DNA from: Arabidopsis thaliana
Taxonomy: Eukaryota; Streptophyta; Magnoliopsida; Brassicales; Brassicaceae
DNA length: 64,000 bases
Reading direction: 5' to 3'
NCBI RefSeq assembly: GCF_000001735.4
Contig: NC_003076.8
Span: forward strand, 17,301,835-17,365,834
This document shows positions 24,526 through 36,014 of the stretch, in pieces; the first letter of the stretch is position 1; each line of letters opens with the position of its first letter. The translations under genes were made by a program, and so were the position numbers. Below the pieces are notes generated by a model. It was not told the DNA's origin. It was given only the letters and a program-made list of their open reading frames with translations, and searched no databases.

Positions 24526-24742
24526 TATTGTGTGATGATGTGATTGCTTTTTCTCTTTTTTGGTTAGACATTTCACCTAACGACTCTTTGATTTCATTAT
24601 ATGTAACTAACGCATGTTGATATCTATATACTCTTTGCCTCTTTTTTTTTTCCCAATGTCAAACTTACATATTCTTTTCGTGTGAATCTTTTATCTTTAT
24701 ACTTGTCTCAATCTTTTTTGTCAATCACATCATCACACAATA
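24526..24742. repeat. Perfect 21-bp inverted repeat with 175-bp spacer
   Basis: TATTGTGTGATGATGTGATTG at 24526-24546 is exactly reverse-complemented at 24722-24742. Pairing barely extends beyond the 21 bases. The spacer shows no coding frame. Confidence 0.7.
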
Positions 24743-24919
24743 ATTTGAGTTTTTTTTTTGTTAATGAAAATTTCACATGCCTTCATCTTCTTTCCACCAA
24801 GTTCTTCATTTGTCATGACATCTAAGTTCTTGTCATTTGTCATGCCTTCATATTCAACAGCTCCAAAGGTGGGGATCGCGTCGTTGAACACTTTAATCGC
24901 ATGTATCTCGCTGGAATGC

Positions 24920-25016
24920 AAAACGGCATCATACTGATCGGTTATGGAGTTATACCGATCGGTTCTCTATTTGGTCTCATACTTATCGGTTGTTGTAAGT
25001 AAACCGATCAGTATCA
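24920..25016. repeat. Short imperfect repeats of ATAC(C/T)GATCGGTT
   Basis: Four copies at roughly 25-bp spacing: ATACTGATCGGTTA (24931), ATACCGATCGGTTC (24952), ATACTTATCGGTTG (24979) and an inverted one, AAACCGATCAGTAT (25001). This gives a small locally palindromic array. Confidence 0.6.
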
Positions 25017-25156
25017 ATCTCCGTTTCCAGCTTCTTCTCATTCTCGAATGTGATGGTATTGACATGCTACTTAGACTTTGAGTAAGAAACGATATCAGAG
25101 ACTCGCTTCAAACTTCACATATCTCTTCATCTTCTGTTGGATTTAATAATTCACAT

Positions 25157-26077
25157 ATGACTTATCATATGAAGAAAAGAAACTTTGATTATGTCTCTCG
25201 TTTCGATTATTTTCCTACTAAAAATAATTCTCATTTTACAAAAGTTTCTTTCACTCAAACCAACATAAATAGGTATACTCCTATTTTCCCCACCAATACA
25301 TGTAACAACTCTCAACGTGATATTGAACATGTTAAGCATGCCTTAGACCATCCTTATTACATGTCTCATACTATAAATCTTAGGTATAATATAATCAAAA
25401 TAACATGTGAATAGTTTAGAAGTGTTTCTTAGCTAAGAGATAAAAGAAGGTTTAAGAGCTTCAAACCATTACAAAAATTCTTAGCTATAATGTTTTTCAA
25501 TAAAACAATTCATCATAATAGTTAAGAGACAAAATTAAGAGTCTACCATTAAAGTTGCTCTTAGACTCGTCCAACAGTTTGAATCCTATATTTCATCGTC
25601 CAAATTCTTTTAACGCAAAGTGCAAAATCTTGAACCCTACACCTCTTAATATCGTGTTTCCACACCAAGATTCTATTGATCGTCAACATTTAGACATGAA
25701 TTCCTTGTTATCAAAGCACAATCTGTGTTTTCCAAGGTGGTCGATCTTTGATGAAAGTGTCCAAACCAGCCAATCTTTTTGAATAATCTATTTATTATAT
25801 TGATTCTGAAGAAGATGAGAAAAATGATAAGGATCAATATGATGTTCGTACGCATAGTCTACCATATGAAAAATACGGTCCATATACATGTTCTAAATGT
25901 AAAGGTGTGTTTAATACTTCTCAAAGTTTTGCTGCACATATGTTATCTCATTACAATCATGAGACGACCAAAGAAAGAGAACATAGACTTACTGCAAGAA
26001 ACAAGAAAAGATATCGTAATTACATGGAAAATCTCAAAAGATCACAACAGAAGGTGGGATCCATATTAGTGACATAA
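25157..26077 (+). pseudogene. Relic of a C2H2 zinc-finger gene
   Basis: Near the 3' end, one frame reads YTCSKCKGVF then SQSFAAHMLSHY. This is a C-x2-C...H-x3-H finger (Cys codons from 25889, His codons at 25937 and 25949) with the SQ-x-x-AAHM-x-SHY helix of plant C2H2 proteins. A basic tail (LTARNKKRYRNY) and a TAA at 26075-26077 follow. Upstream, open stretches at 25157-25414 and 25555-25782 look protein-like but lie in other frames, and an in-frame stop sits just before the finger frame (about 25785). No start, splice or frame choice joins them cleanly, so I read it as a broken copy. An intact gene with unrecognised introns is possible. Confidence 0.45.
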
Positions 26078-26602
26078 GTGACAATGAAACTTTTCAAAAT
26101 CTTGTATCATAAAAGAAGAGTTTGTTTATGATTTATTTATTTCATATCTCTTATTCAACTTATTTTATTTAAATAAATAATGCAAACTTGTCTTCTATTT
26201 ATAGTATTTCATAATATTTGTTATTACCAGGAATGGATATGCATATTTGCACAGAAAATTGTAATCTTTATTTGCTCTTTATATTTTAAGGTTTGGTTTT
26301 GAGTTTTTTTTATAAAATAATTTCTTAAATTTCAATAAATAATACGCATACACAATTACGCATGTTAAGCCATATTAATTAATAAAGGAAAGAGACGACA
26401 GTTATACCCTCACAAAACTTAAACGTAATTATCTCCCCACCTTCCCCACTCTATTCTCAAGTTCGCCGGAGATTTATACTAACACTGCAAAATTCACTCA
26501 CATTTCTACTAAAATCAAAACCCTAGTCTCGCCGGGAATCTCTCAAATCCGTAAAAATCTTCTCTATTCAATCTCTCCTTGCTCACATTCAATAACGAGG
26601 CA
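26078..26602 (+). promoter_or_regulatory. Upstream region and leader of QWRF9
   Basis: AT-rich DNA up to about 26400, then a C/T-rich stretch (26400-26600) typical of a plant 5' leader ahead of the ATG at 26617. No separate gene is seen. Confidence 0.5.
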
Positions 26603-26629
26603 ATGTTGATTTCTCAATGTCGGAGATGA
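26603..26629 (+). other. Upstream ORF overlapping the QWRF9 start
   Basis: An ATG at 26603 opens a nine-codon frame (MLISQCRR, stop TGA at 26627-26629) that runs across the QWRF9 ATG at 26617 in another frame. Ribosomes using it would pass the main start, so it could lower QWRF9 translation. Confidence 0.5.
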
Positions 26630-28902
26630 CAGCTGCAACAATTTCACCTTCTTTCAACGCAAACGTTAAACAGAACAAACCACCGTCGTTTCCATCGGAA
26701 TCATCAAATCGCCGCCCAAAAACACGAGATGTAGCATCACGATACCTTGGCGGTACTTCTTCTTTCTTCCACCAATCATCACCGAAGAGATGTCAATCTC
26801 CGATCGTTACTCGACCGGTGACTCCGTCGTCTGTTGCTACTAATCGGCCGCAATCAACACCACGTCGTGAGTCTTTAGATCGACGAGAAGTTTCTAAAGC
26901 GGAGAGGATGTTGTTGACTTCTGGGAGAAGCTTGTTCGCGTCGTTTCAGGCGGATTCGTTTACTCCAGGAACATTAGAGAGGAGGAAGACGACTTCTTCG
27001 GCAACAATATCTAAGAGTGGTGGAGGTAAACAAGAGAAATTGAAACTCTCTGATCAATGGCCTAGGTCTCTGCAACCTAGTTGTTTAAGTAGTAGAAGTG
27101 TAGATTTCACTGATACTAGGAAGAAATTGATCGGATCTGGCAATGGTGTAGCTAGAGCTCTGCAGGATTCCATGGTTAGTAATAGACCGGTTTCGCGTGA
27201 GCGGATAACGAGTGTTGATTTGGAGACAGAGAGTGTTTCTTCTGGAAGCTCTAATGGAAGAGGGAAAATGTTACCAGCTCGTGGCAATGTGGTTAAGGCG
27301 AGAGTTTCGCAGGATCGGTTAGAGCCTAGCTCACATGGACTGAGGAAGATATCTGTGGATAGTTCTGTATTGTCCCCAAAGGAAGCCAATTGTTTCCAAA
27401 AAGTGAGCAGATTCGACCTGCTTCACCTAGTAAATTTGGTATGAATGCAGCTTTGTCAAGTCCGAGAGGAACTAGCATTGCTAGAGGTTTAAGCCCTTCG
27501 AGAGAGGTTGTTCCTCCAAGAGGGGTTAGTCCTTCAGATAGAATGAGTCCACTAAGAGTGAGAAGCTCACTGAGTAAAAACACGCCTTTGATTCCGCATT
27601 TTGCTGTGGATGGTAAAGAGAAGATCAGAGATAATGGGGTTGCTGATGCTCACTTGTTAAGGCTATTACACAGTAGGTTGCTGCAATGGCAATTTGCTAA
27701 TGCACGAGCAAATGCTGTTATCTCTTCACAAAAGATGAGAGAGGAGGTTAGACCTTTTCTTCCTGAATGCTTTAGAATCTTGATTATTGATAGCACAACA
27801 GCTATTGGTTGTAGAAATCTGTCAGTTTCAGTCAAAACAATCTCGTACGTACATCTGTGTTGTGTTGAAAATTCGAATTTATTTATGTTAGTACAGGCTT
27901 GTCTCTGTCCAAGTGATTATATTTTTCATTGCAGAGAAGACTGTACAATGCATGGAGAAGTATCTCTAATCTGTATAATTCTGTCAGCATGAAAAGAATT
28001 GAAATGCAGCACCTGAAGCAGAATTTGAAACTGATATCTATCCTCAATATGCAGGTAAGTTAATCCGCTTTTGTTATTTATTGAACTGCCTTTAGCCCCT
28101 GTGCTCTTTTAGTAACACTATATAAGTTACTCTCAGTCTTCTGTTCTTCCCTTTTCTGTTCTTTCTTTTATATCTCTATTTCGGTTCCTTTGTATGCTCT
28201 GCTTATTACAGCATTGGGACCTCCTAAAAGCTTCATCTAATTGAATTTTACTTAGCCAGAAACTTAAATGTTTTTCATGCCTATGTATAGATGGGACATC
28301 TAGAAGAGTGGTTGGTTATTGATCGGAATTATATGGGTTCTTTGGTAGGAGCTGCTGAAGCTTTGAAAGGCAGCACCCTTTGTCTACCTGTTGATTGCGG
28401 GGCAATGGTTTGGCTATTCTACTCAAATTATTTTTTAGTTATGTGTTGGGAAAGCATGTGATCCTTGCTGATGATCATGTTATCGCAGGTAAATGTACAA
28501 AGTGTTAAGGATGCCATTTGTTCAGCAGTTGATGTTATGCAAGCAATGGCATCTTCCATATGCTTGTTGCTGCCAAAGGTGACTCTTCTTTTCTCTCGGA
28601 TAATGTTTATGGCACAATCTTCTATTGCGTTTTATTCATATTGTATCTTCAAAGTGAAAGCCAATATCCCAGGTTGGGAAAATAAGTAGCTTGGCAGCAG
28701 AACTTGGCCGTGTGAATGCCAAGGACGAAGGGATGCTCGACGTGTGCCGGGACCTTCTAAACACAATCTCAGCTCTGCAGGTACAATATCTCAAATTCAT
28801 TATAGATTTGTCTGCACTATACCTACAGTGTTGGGGATTAATCTCTAAACTATGCAGGTAACAGAATGCAGTTTGAGGACACAGGTTACACAGCTACAAT
28901 AG
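26617..28902 (+). CDS. QWRF9: QWRF-motif (DUF566) microtubule-associated family protein
   Basis: Exons read: 26617-27391, 27451-27746, 27935-28054, 28291-28407, 28489-28578, 28673-28780 and 28858-28902, giving about 516 residues. The first half is basic, Ser/Pro/Arg-rich and disordered (SRYLGGTSSF, SKAERMLLTSGRSLFASFQ). The second half is the helical DUF566 domain, beginning HLLRLLHSRLLQWQFANARA; the family QWRF motif is QWQF here. Relatives (AUGMIN8/EDE1, SCO3) bind microtubules or the augmin complex; that role is inferred. The first two exons can be joined only by a 59-bp 'intron' (27392-27450), unusually short for Arabidopsis. Without it the frame shifts by one base while the skipped segment still reads as family-like sequence (FPKSEQIRPASPSK). 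The gene may therefore carry a 1-bp deletion. Remembered as AT5G43160. Confidence 0.82.
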
Positions 28903-29215
28903 TAAGGTGGCAAAGTTAACAAAACAGAGTGTAAGTAAGAAAGCTACTCATTATCGGCAATTTTGGAGTTATGAGAATGTAAGGAGATCATCTAATTCAA
29001 ATAGAGAGGCCAAATTCACTTGATAGTTTAACAACCAAACAAAAGTCAGTTGTAAATATTTTCGATTCGGTTTTCTAATGAATTTAGTATGCTGTTACTT
29101 CAGAAACAAAGGAATTGAATCGTATTGTGTATTGGTAATAGAATCAACAAAACTGTTCCTTGAAATTGAAATTTGATATTTACATTTGATAAACTTCCAG
29201 GTCTTCAACAAAGAC
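28903..29215. other. 3' intergenic between converging QWRF9 and AZF3
   Basis: 312 bases, AT-rich, presumably the two 3' UTRs. No feature seen. Confidence 0.6.
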
Positions 29216-29797
29216 TTACTTCAGGCGAGGCTTCTTAGTCGCCATCGGACTCATCACTTCGTCGTCCGGCGAAAATCCCTGCACCGGTATAATATTAAGG
29301 TCAAATCCACGGTGGCTACTACTGCTGACGTGGCTAGTAGACCCCACACCTTCCGAGTTCGAAACGCCACCATCGTAGTGGCACCGCTTGTGGCCGCCGA
29401 GAGCTTGACCGGTGGCGAAAGATTTCCCGCAAACCGAACAAACGTGAGATTTCACGGCGGTGGATGGTGTCGATTTATCATTCTCTCCACCACCGTATAA
29501 GCTCCGGTGGCTCGCTTTATGACCGCCGAGAGCTTGGTAAGACGAAAACGTCTTGTAACAAACGCCACACTTATAACTCGGCTTCTCCGCAACCGTCACA
29601 GAGTCAAGATCGCCGCCATCCCGAGCAAGAAGCATGAGACAGAAAGCTAGATACTCTTCCTCAGTGAGACGGTGGTTATGATGAAGATCAGATCTCGAAC
29701 GTTTGGATCGTTTCTTACATTTGGTCCACTGCTCAACGCCATTGAATCTTAAGGGATCCTCGACCAATCTTGGTGAATTAAGAGCTTCAAGCGCCAT
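29216..29797 (-). CDS. AZF3: C2H2 zinc-finger transcriptional repressor
   Basis: Intronless, 193 residues, starting [11 protein letters not shown] basic nuclear-localisation stretch ([12 protein letters not shown], 26-37) and a Leu-rich L-box ([15 protein letters not shown], 47-61) precede two C2H2 fingers. These are C77/C80/H93/H97 and C120/C123/H136/H140, both with the plant QALGGH helix. A C-terminal EAR repression motif (DLNIIP, 166-171) follows. This is the C1-2i layout of STZ/ZAT10 and the AZF proteins: nuclear repressors binding A(G/C)T-type promoter sites in salt, drought, ABA and circadian responses. A TATATA stretch lies about 40 bases upstream of the ATG on the minus strand. Matches AZF3/ZF3 (remembered as AT5G43170). 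The upstream region is shared with divergent bHLH139, 2.6 kb away. Confidence 0.95.
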   Translation of the reverse strand: MALEALNSPRLVEDPLRFNGVEQWTKCKKRSKRSRSDLHHNHRLTEEEYLAFCLMLLARDGGDLDSVTVAEKPSYKCGVCYKTFSSYQALGGHKASHRSLYGGGENDKSTPSTAVKSHVCSVCGKSFATGQALGGHKRCHYDGGVSNSEGVGSTSHVSSSSHRGFDLNIIPVQGFSPDDEVMSPMATKKPRLK

Positions 29798-32426
29798 TGC
29801 TATAGAAAATTTAAAACCTAATTTGAGAGCAGAGAGATATATAGAAGAAGGTGAAGTATGGAGAAGAATCTTGAGAAGAGAGGAAGTTGCGTGAGAAAGA
29901 AGAGTGAGAGTGGGTGGCCAAATTGGCCATTCTAATTATTTTAAGTATTTAGTTGAAACGAAATATGTGCTGAGCAAGTTGTTTGTTGTAAGTTGTAACG
30001 AAAGTGAATGTATAATTAAAATATTATTTCAACATTTGGTGAGAGTGGAATATATTAATTTTGGCACGTTTTGTGGGGGAGAGAAATGTTACACAAGTCG
30101 GGCTATATACTCTTCTTCTGACTAGTTGAGAGTTGACATTTGAATCCAACTACACACAATAATGATTGATTCTTTAAAACTAATAAAAACCTTGTCTCTA
30201 AACTTAGGCCGTATTTTACAATTAATATTCATCTAGCTTTTCATTTATGTTTTAACACTTTGCTTATATATGTAGTTATTTATTTAAGTGTAGGTTTGTT
30301 GTACCTTTGGGAATTTCTGAACAAACCCAATAGCATTCATTACTTGGTCCAAACATTTGAAAACGGAGGCAATGTGTGTAGATTAAGATTATAATGAGGA
30401 AACCTTGAATATAAAAGATGATTGGATGTTTCGGTAGAGAACTCATGACAACAAGAAACAAAGAGCTTATAACTTAATTCCCACAGCCCATTGCAACCAA
30501 GAATCATGAAATTTTCTTTATTGGTTTTAATTCAAATGCGTGAATGTCTAGAGTTGAAGTTACACTAAATTGGATTCAACAACTTGTGTCATGATACGGT
30601 ATAAGAGTTTTGGTTTAATGGTCTTCTCTTTAGTATAAGGTTTTGGGACTTTTCTTTTAAAGTTAGGATTATGGGTGCTTTTTTCACGTTTAGGTTAGAA
30701 TCTAAGTTGTATCATTTTTACTAGCTATTTACGTTATAATATAGATTGTATAATTACTTATATAATTAGGTCTTTATGCTAACTAAAAAATAATTTCCAA
30801 CAATTAATTAACCTAATTCTCTAAGAGTAACCTATCTCTCTCTCTTTTCTCACATTACGAGATCTAAAAGACACATCATGTTAGATGCCTAAAAACGAAA
30901 AGCCTAATGAAGTGTAATGATTCTTAGGCTTGCTGCAACTAACGAGTTTAAGACAAGCTACCGAAGCAGATATACCAGCAAAGTTTGGTGGCCTGAGCAA
31001 CGATGACCTTCGTAAACTCTTGAAAAACATATGGGTCATGCATGTGCTTTCACGAATATAATGTGTGCATATATCTCTAAACCTTTAGTTTTTCCTTTCA
31101 CAAGCGGAAGGGGGACCTTTTGGGTTATGTTGCAATGGGAGAATCGTCGGTAACAGATTATGCATGGTTGAATCATCAATAGCTTAACAACATCTAGTAT
31201 AAACTTGTGTGTAATCTTTAGAAAGAAAAAACTTTATAATTAATCTAGTAACGGGATGTTGAAAAAATAGATCTAACAACCAATGAATAGCTAATCGGTG
31301 AGATTAATGCATTGTACCTTAACTCAAACTTAGAGACAAGAATACATTTCCGAGCTGTGTTTCTTTGTTTTTATTATGGACAATGACTTTTGACTTATTA
31401 AATTTTATCTGTCTCTGTAAGGGTGATCTTAAGACAAGCAAACGAGTGTGAATCTGATCTTGTCGGAATCTCAAATTATTCCGTGCCGTCCTTTGGTCTT
31501 CTACTATTACTTTGTTCATTATCTTTTAACAATATGTATTATAGGAATTTGAATCAAGCTAATTAGACAACGACCACATTAGCATGCAGATACATATTCT
31601 AGTCACGAGTAAATTGTTGTTTAGACTAAAAAGTAGCTCGTCTATATTGTTTATCATCATCTTTAATTACGTATTCAATTCTTATTGGGTTAATTAGATT
31701 CGATTTGTAGTTAGAATATTTTTTTAAAAAATTAGTTAGTAAAAATGTTGGGTTGTGAATTCACTTTTTTTGGACTCGCTATGTGATCCGACACTCGGAC
31801 ATTAACGATAATATCTACATGTCTACAGTTTAATTAGTTTAAGCGAATCGTGAATTTTTTTCTTATTGGATGGATCGACACTCCGAACCCCAACGTAAGA
31901 TCATCCATGTTTTGCGGAAAAAGAGAAATTATTCACATCTGGATTATAGTATTTCATTGACTATTTATTTTCCCAAACGTTAGAAAACTAACAAAACAAG
32001 TTCATTGTCACAGGACATTTTTGTACATAACGTGCATTGGGGGCGCCCCATATATTCTTTCTTTACTCTATTTGTGATTGTGTGTACATTAAAATGTTTA
32101 ACATTCATTGAAAAACATGAATCCTTCTATATATATATAGAATATACTAACATTAATGTACTCGTCATGCAATGGAGTGGCATAACCTCTTTGACTCTGT
32201 CTAAACTTGGCTTTTACCGACCCCACAAGTTGACTAATCGTAGTTGAGCATGGTAGGTTAAGAACATTAAGACTTGTTCAAGATACAATGAGATTTTAAA
32301 ACCCTGATTTTATAATCAGCCATCAAATATTTATATTCCTTCTCAAAGTTATTCTCCTCATGTCTCTAATATAAGCTTGAACGTTGCTATATATAAATGT
32401 AAAGGCGAACGCATAAGAAAAGAAAA
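29798..32426. promoter_or_regulatory. Large divergent intergenic region between AZF3 and bHLH139
   Basis: 2.6 kb, AT-rich, no supported gene. A short open stretch at about 30950-31045 (QATEADIPAKFGGLSNDDLRKLL) reads protein-like but has no start, finger or motif that I know. A TATATAAA box at about 32391-32398 precedes the bHLH139 start by roughly 30 bases, implying a very short leader. Confidence 0.5.
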
Positions 32427-33400
32427 ATGGAGAATGAAGCTTTTGTAGATGGTGAATTGGAGTCTCTTTTGGGGATGTTCAACTTTGATCAATGTTCATC
32501 TAACGAATCGAGCTTTTGCAATGCTCCAAATGAGACTGATGTTTTCTCTTCTGATGATTTCTTCCCATTTGGTACAATTCTGCAAAGTAACTATGCGGCC
32601 GTTCTTGATGGTTCCAACCACCAAACGAACCGAAATGTCGACTCAAGACAAGTAAGTTTAAGTAAAAAATGTTAAGTTTCCTATGTTTACATTTGTCGAA
32701 TATTAACCCATAACGGTAATGCAAAGCAGGATCTGTTGAAACCAAGGAAGAAGCAAAAGTTAAGCTCGGAAAGCAATTTGGTTACCGAGCCTAAGACTGC
32801 TTGGAGAGATGGTCAAAGCCTAAGCAGTTATAATAGTTCAGATGATGAAAAGGCTTTAGGTTTAGTGTCTAATACATCAAAAAGCCTAAAACGCAAAGCG
32901 AAAGCCAACAGAGGGATAGCTTCCGATCCTCAGAGCCTATACGCTAGGGTAATTCAAGATAACCTAAACAAATATTTTCATTGTTGATTTGAGTTTTTAG
33001 GTTTTGTGGAATAATAATGTTGATGAATGTTGCAGAAACGAAGAGAAAGGATAAACGATAGGCTAAAGACATTGCAGAGCCTAGTTCCTAATGGGACAAA
33101 GGTCGATATAAGCACAATGCTGGAAGATGCTGTCCATTACGTGAAGTTCCTGCAGCTTCAAATCAAGGTAACGACTTTTTTTCTTGTTGGAGTATTGATC
33201 GTTTCTTGTACTGCAAGAAACCATGTAAAACTCTTACCTAAACTCTGTTTTACCATTTTTCCTAACCAAACACTTTTGTCGTTTTTGGAAATTTTGCAAT
33301 GTAGCTCTTGAGTTCAGAAGATCTATGGATGTATGCACCTCTTGCTCACAATGGTCTGAATATGGGACTACATCACAATCTTTTGTCTCGGCTTATTTAA
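32427..33400 (+). CDS. BHLH139: bHLH transcription factor
   Basis: Four exons, 32427-32651, 32730-32948, 33036-33167 and 33305-33400, encode 223 residues. The N-terminal half is acidic and Ser/Asn-rich. The basic helix-loop-helix lies at about residues 135-195: [19 protein letters not shown], then [29 protein letters not shown]. It has the R-ER-R basic region expected to bind E-box/G-box DNA. The whole bHLH is split exactly at exon borders, as in the subgroup containing RSL-type and bHLH54/84/85 proteins (group VIIIc), whose members regulate root-hair growth. The specific role here is unproven. Short length and gene position fit bHLH139 (remembered as AT5G43175). It is divergently placed from AZF3. 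Confidence 0.92.
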
Positions 33401-34590
33401 GACAAAATCATTGGAATAACATAACTTACAGTACTTGTTTTTTTTCTCGTTCTATATTCATGATTATGGTTATTTTTTGTTTGAGTTGTTCAATTTTTCT
33501 GTCTATTGCGTTCTATGAACTTGACACTCTTTTTGTAATTATTATATGCTAAAGACAATTTGGACTAACAGCATTTTAATTTTAATCTTCTTTTAAGATG
33601 TACCTGAAAGTCATAAATATTATTTTAAGGACTACCAATATTTATTTAGATATCAATTCAATATCGTACGTACTAGATGTGTTTATTTAATTTCATAAAT
33701 ATTAGAGGTACTTTTCAGATTTTATTTCGGAAGCTAGTTTTTAACATAATTACCGTTGTATACATAATTAAAAGGCGAGTTAGAATTTATGAATACGAAT
33801 ATTTGTGAGTGCATGCGCAGTCTCTGCGAAGGGGATCGGACGTGCTAATGTTTTATGCATTTATCCAATATTATCTTAGATGTTTTCAGAAGGACATGAA
33901 CAAGAATCAAATAATCGAACCGTGTCTTGTGAAGCATATATGAGAATATATTCTCAGTTTAGGAATATATTAGATGTCACTTTCTTGTGATTTTATTGCA
34001 TCCCATGCACTGTTTTTATTTCCTACCACCTAATCAGATAGTGTTGTCTTTAATGAAATGCACGATTTATATGTGCATATACAATATCTTATTTAGAGGT
34101 AGACCATAAAATTAGAACCCTAAATTATGATAAATTTGTAAATTTATTTACTTTACATAAACATACCATGTAGAACTTGACCAAATATATAATATATACC
34201 GTGTCGAACCAACAGACTGGTGGTAATTACTGATTTGCATAAGCCATGCAAAGTGTGAATGCAAGAATTATCATATATGCCAAAAATTTAAACCAGAAAA
34301 CAAAAAGCCGAAAATTACGAAATATGCATTTAAAAGTTTTAATCGTTATACAATACTTTGTTTTAAAGTAAATTAATCATTTGGGTATAAATCTGAAATC
34401 ATGGCTTGCGACCATGCAAAATTAACATAAACAATGAATATTCCAAATAGTAGAAACGAATGTTGAAGTTGAGAACTTGTCAACAAATAAAACTATTTTG
34501 TATCGTTCAAACTCTTTGTTCATTTCCATTCGTTATTATATATAATGAATGAAAACAATAATCAACCTGTTATTTTCAATATCTCTCTCT
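33401..34590. other. Intergenic between converging bHLH139 and DUF599 genes
   Basis: AT-rich with short chance frames only. A CT-rich stretch near 34580 belongs to the 3' end of the minus-strand neighbour. Confidence 0.6.
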
Positions 34591-35982
34591 CTATGTTTTA
34601 CAAACAGAAATTTTAGCGGTTGACGGAAAATCAAACTGATACAACACCCAAACAAGGCCTAATGAAGATGCGAGCACCGGTAACGGTCCAAACATCCAAA
34701 GCAACAACGGTATAGAAACACACATAACTCTGTTCCCAACCATAGCCATAAAAAACCCTCTCTCCAACACCAATCTTGTATACTCCCTAAACGAACTTGT
34801 CCCCGTGATATCATAAGCGCAGTCACAGTCTCCTTCATGCTTTTTAGCTATTGCGTTGATAAGGAAAATTGCATCCATTAAATAACTCAAGGCAATTGAG
34901 CTAAAGAAGAAGCTTGCTGCAAGAAGTAACGAGGCTGAGGCATATTTTAGGACAAAGATTTTAGCATTTTGTGAGCCAAAGAAGATGTCATCAGCGGCAG
35001 TGATGAGATGACTGGCTTTAAATGCGTTGTTAGTTACCGCAGCTAGAGAAAGGAAGATAAGGATGGCGATTGTAGCGGTTAGAATTGTCACCATTTTTTT
35101 GTTCCTCAAGCTTTGTACGGCCAACATCCCAGTCTTATCGTCACCCTGCGTTTTCATTATGATCAACAAAACAGGAAGAAACTATTTATTAAATAAAAAA
35201 ACACTACAGAGGCATTAGGGATTTAATTGATTTACTCCTAAAAGCAAAACTTTTTCTTAGCGTTTACATGTGAGTTATTTTTTTTCCTTTCCATTTTCCT
35301 CTAAATATATTTGTTAAATGTAAACACGACGATATGATTATTCCGTTTCCTCGAAGATTTTTTTAAAGTAATACCTATAGATTGTTCAAAGGTATTTAAT
35401 AGTTGTTAAGAAAAAAAATACAAAGACATAAGGGGGTTGATTGTTTCGCAAAGTTTTGTCTTTGTGTTAACATGTGAATTACTTTTCGATTTTTCACTAA
35501 ATACATCTAAACGCAAACACCATTTTATTCCGCTTGCGTTTATACAACTAATAAAGATTTTTTTTGGTAAAAACAATTAAGGATCTAGATTGTTTATTAA
35601 TATGTAAAACAAAAGTGTGTATGCATGTTTACGTATTCATATTTATCATCTTTTGAAAATTTTGAGAGCAAACGTAAAAGAACAATAGAAATGTTTCTAA
35701 AATTTTGTATATTTGCCTAAAGTTTTAAAATAATTTTTATATCATAAGTTTATATACATATAAGCGCAAAACAAAGTGTACGTAAACAAACTTCTAAAAA
35801 CAGAAAAGAAGAAGAACCTCTTTGATGTCACGGAACCAAGATTTGCGTTTTGAGGAATCAATGCCAAGTGAAGTACGAGAAGGATTGTGCTTGAAGGTGT
35901 TCCATAGAAAGACATGGTATCCCACAGCTATCAACAAACTCAATGGCACTACAATGCTGTCTGTGTCGATCTTCATTCTCAT
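34591..35982 (-). CDS. DUF599-family multi-pass membrane protein
   Basis: Two exons on the minus strand, 35982-35818 and 35145-34591, encode 239 residues starting MRMKIDTDSIVVPL. Membrane spans are visible at about residues 9-25 (IVVPLSLLIAVGYHVFLW), 75-93 (VTILTATIAILIFLSLAAV), 120-145 (LKYASASLLLAASFFFSSIALSYL) and near the C-terminus (CVSIPLLLWMFGPLPVLASSLGLVWVLYQFDF). DUF599 proteins are found across plants and bacteria and have no settled biochemical role. The conserved H-N/W-F motif after span 1 (YHVFLWNTFKHNP) and the FLINAI segment are present. A (CT)13 tract lies directly upstream in the leader. The 672-bp intron is long for this neighbourhood. Remembered as AT5G43180. Confidence 0.9.
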
Positions 35983-35988
35983 TTTCTC

Positions 35989-36014
35989 CTCTCTCTCTCT
36001 CTCTCTCTCTCTCT
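35989..36014. repeat. (CT)13 microsatellite in the DUF599 leader
   Basis: An uninterrupted CT run of 26 bases just upstream of the minus-strand ATG, so GA-rich in the transcript. GA-rich leader repeats are common in plant genes. Confidence 0.85.

Larger units (their letters stand above)
23856..25156. other. AT-rich intergenic region with small repeats
   Basis: There is no convincing gene. It holds a perfect 21-bp inverted repeat (24526-24546 and 24722-24742) and a set of short GATCGGTT repeats, each listed separately. A 62-codon minus-strand frame (24733-24921) shows no recognisable family. Confidence 0.5.

Noticed and set aside
24733-24921. 62-codon minus-strand frame with FGAVEYEGMTND
   Set aside because: Protein-like composition but no homology recognised, overlaps the small inverted repeat, and has no leader or splice context.
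30950-31045. Open stretch reading QATEADIPAKFGGLSNDDLRKLL
   Set aside because: Too short, no start or splice signals, and no family that I know; may be a gene scrap but cannot be supported.
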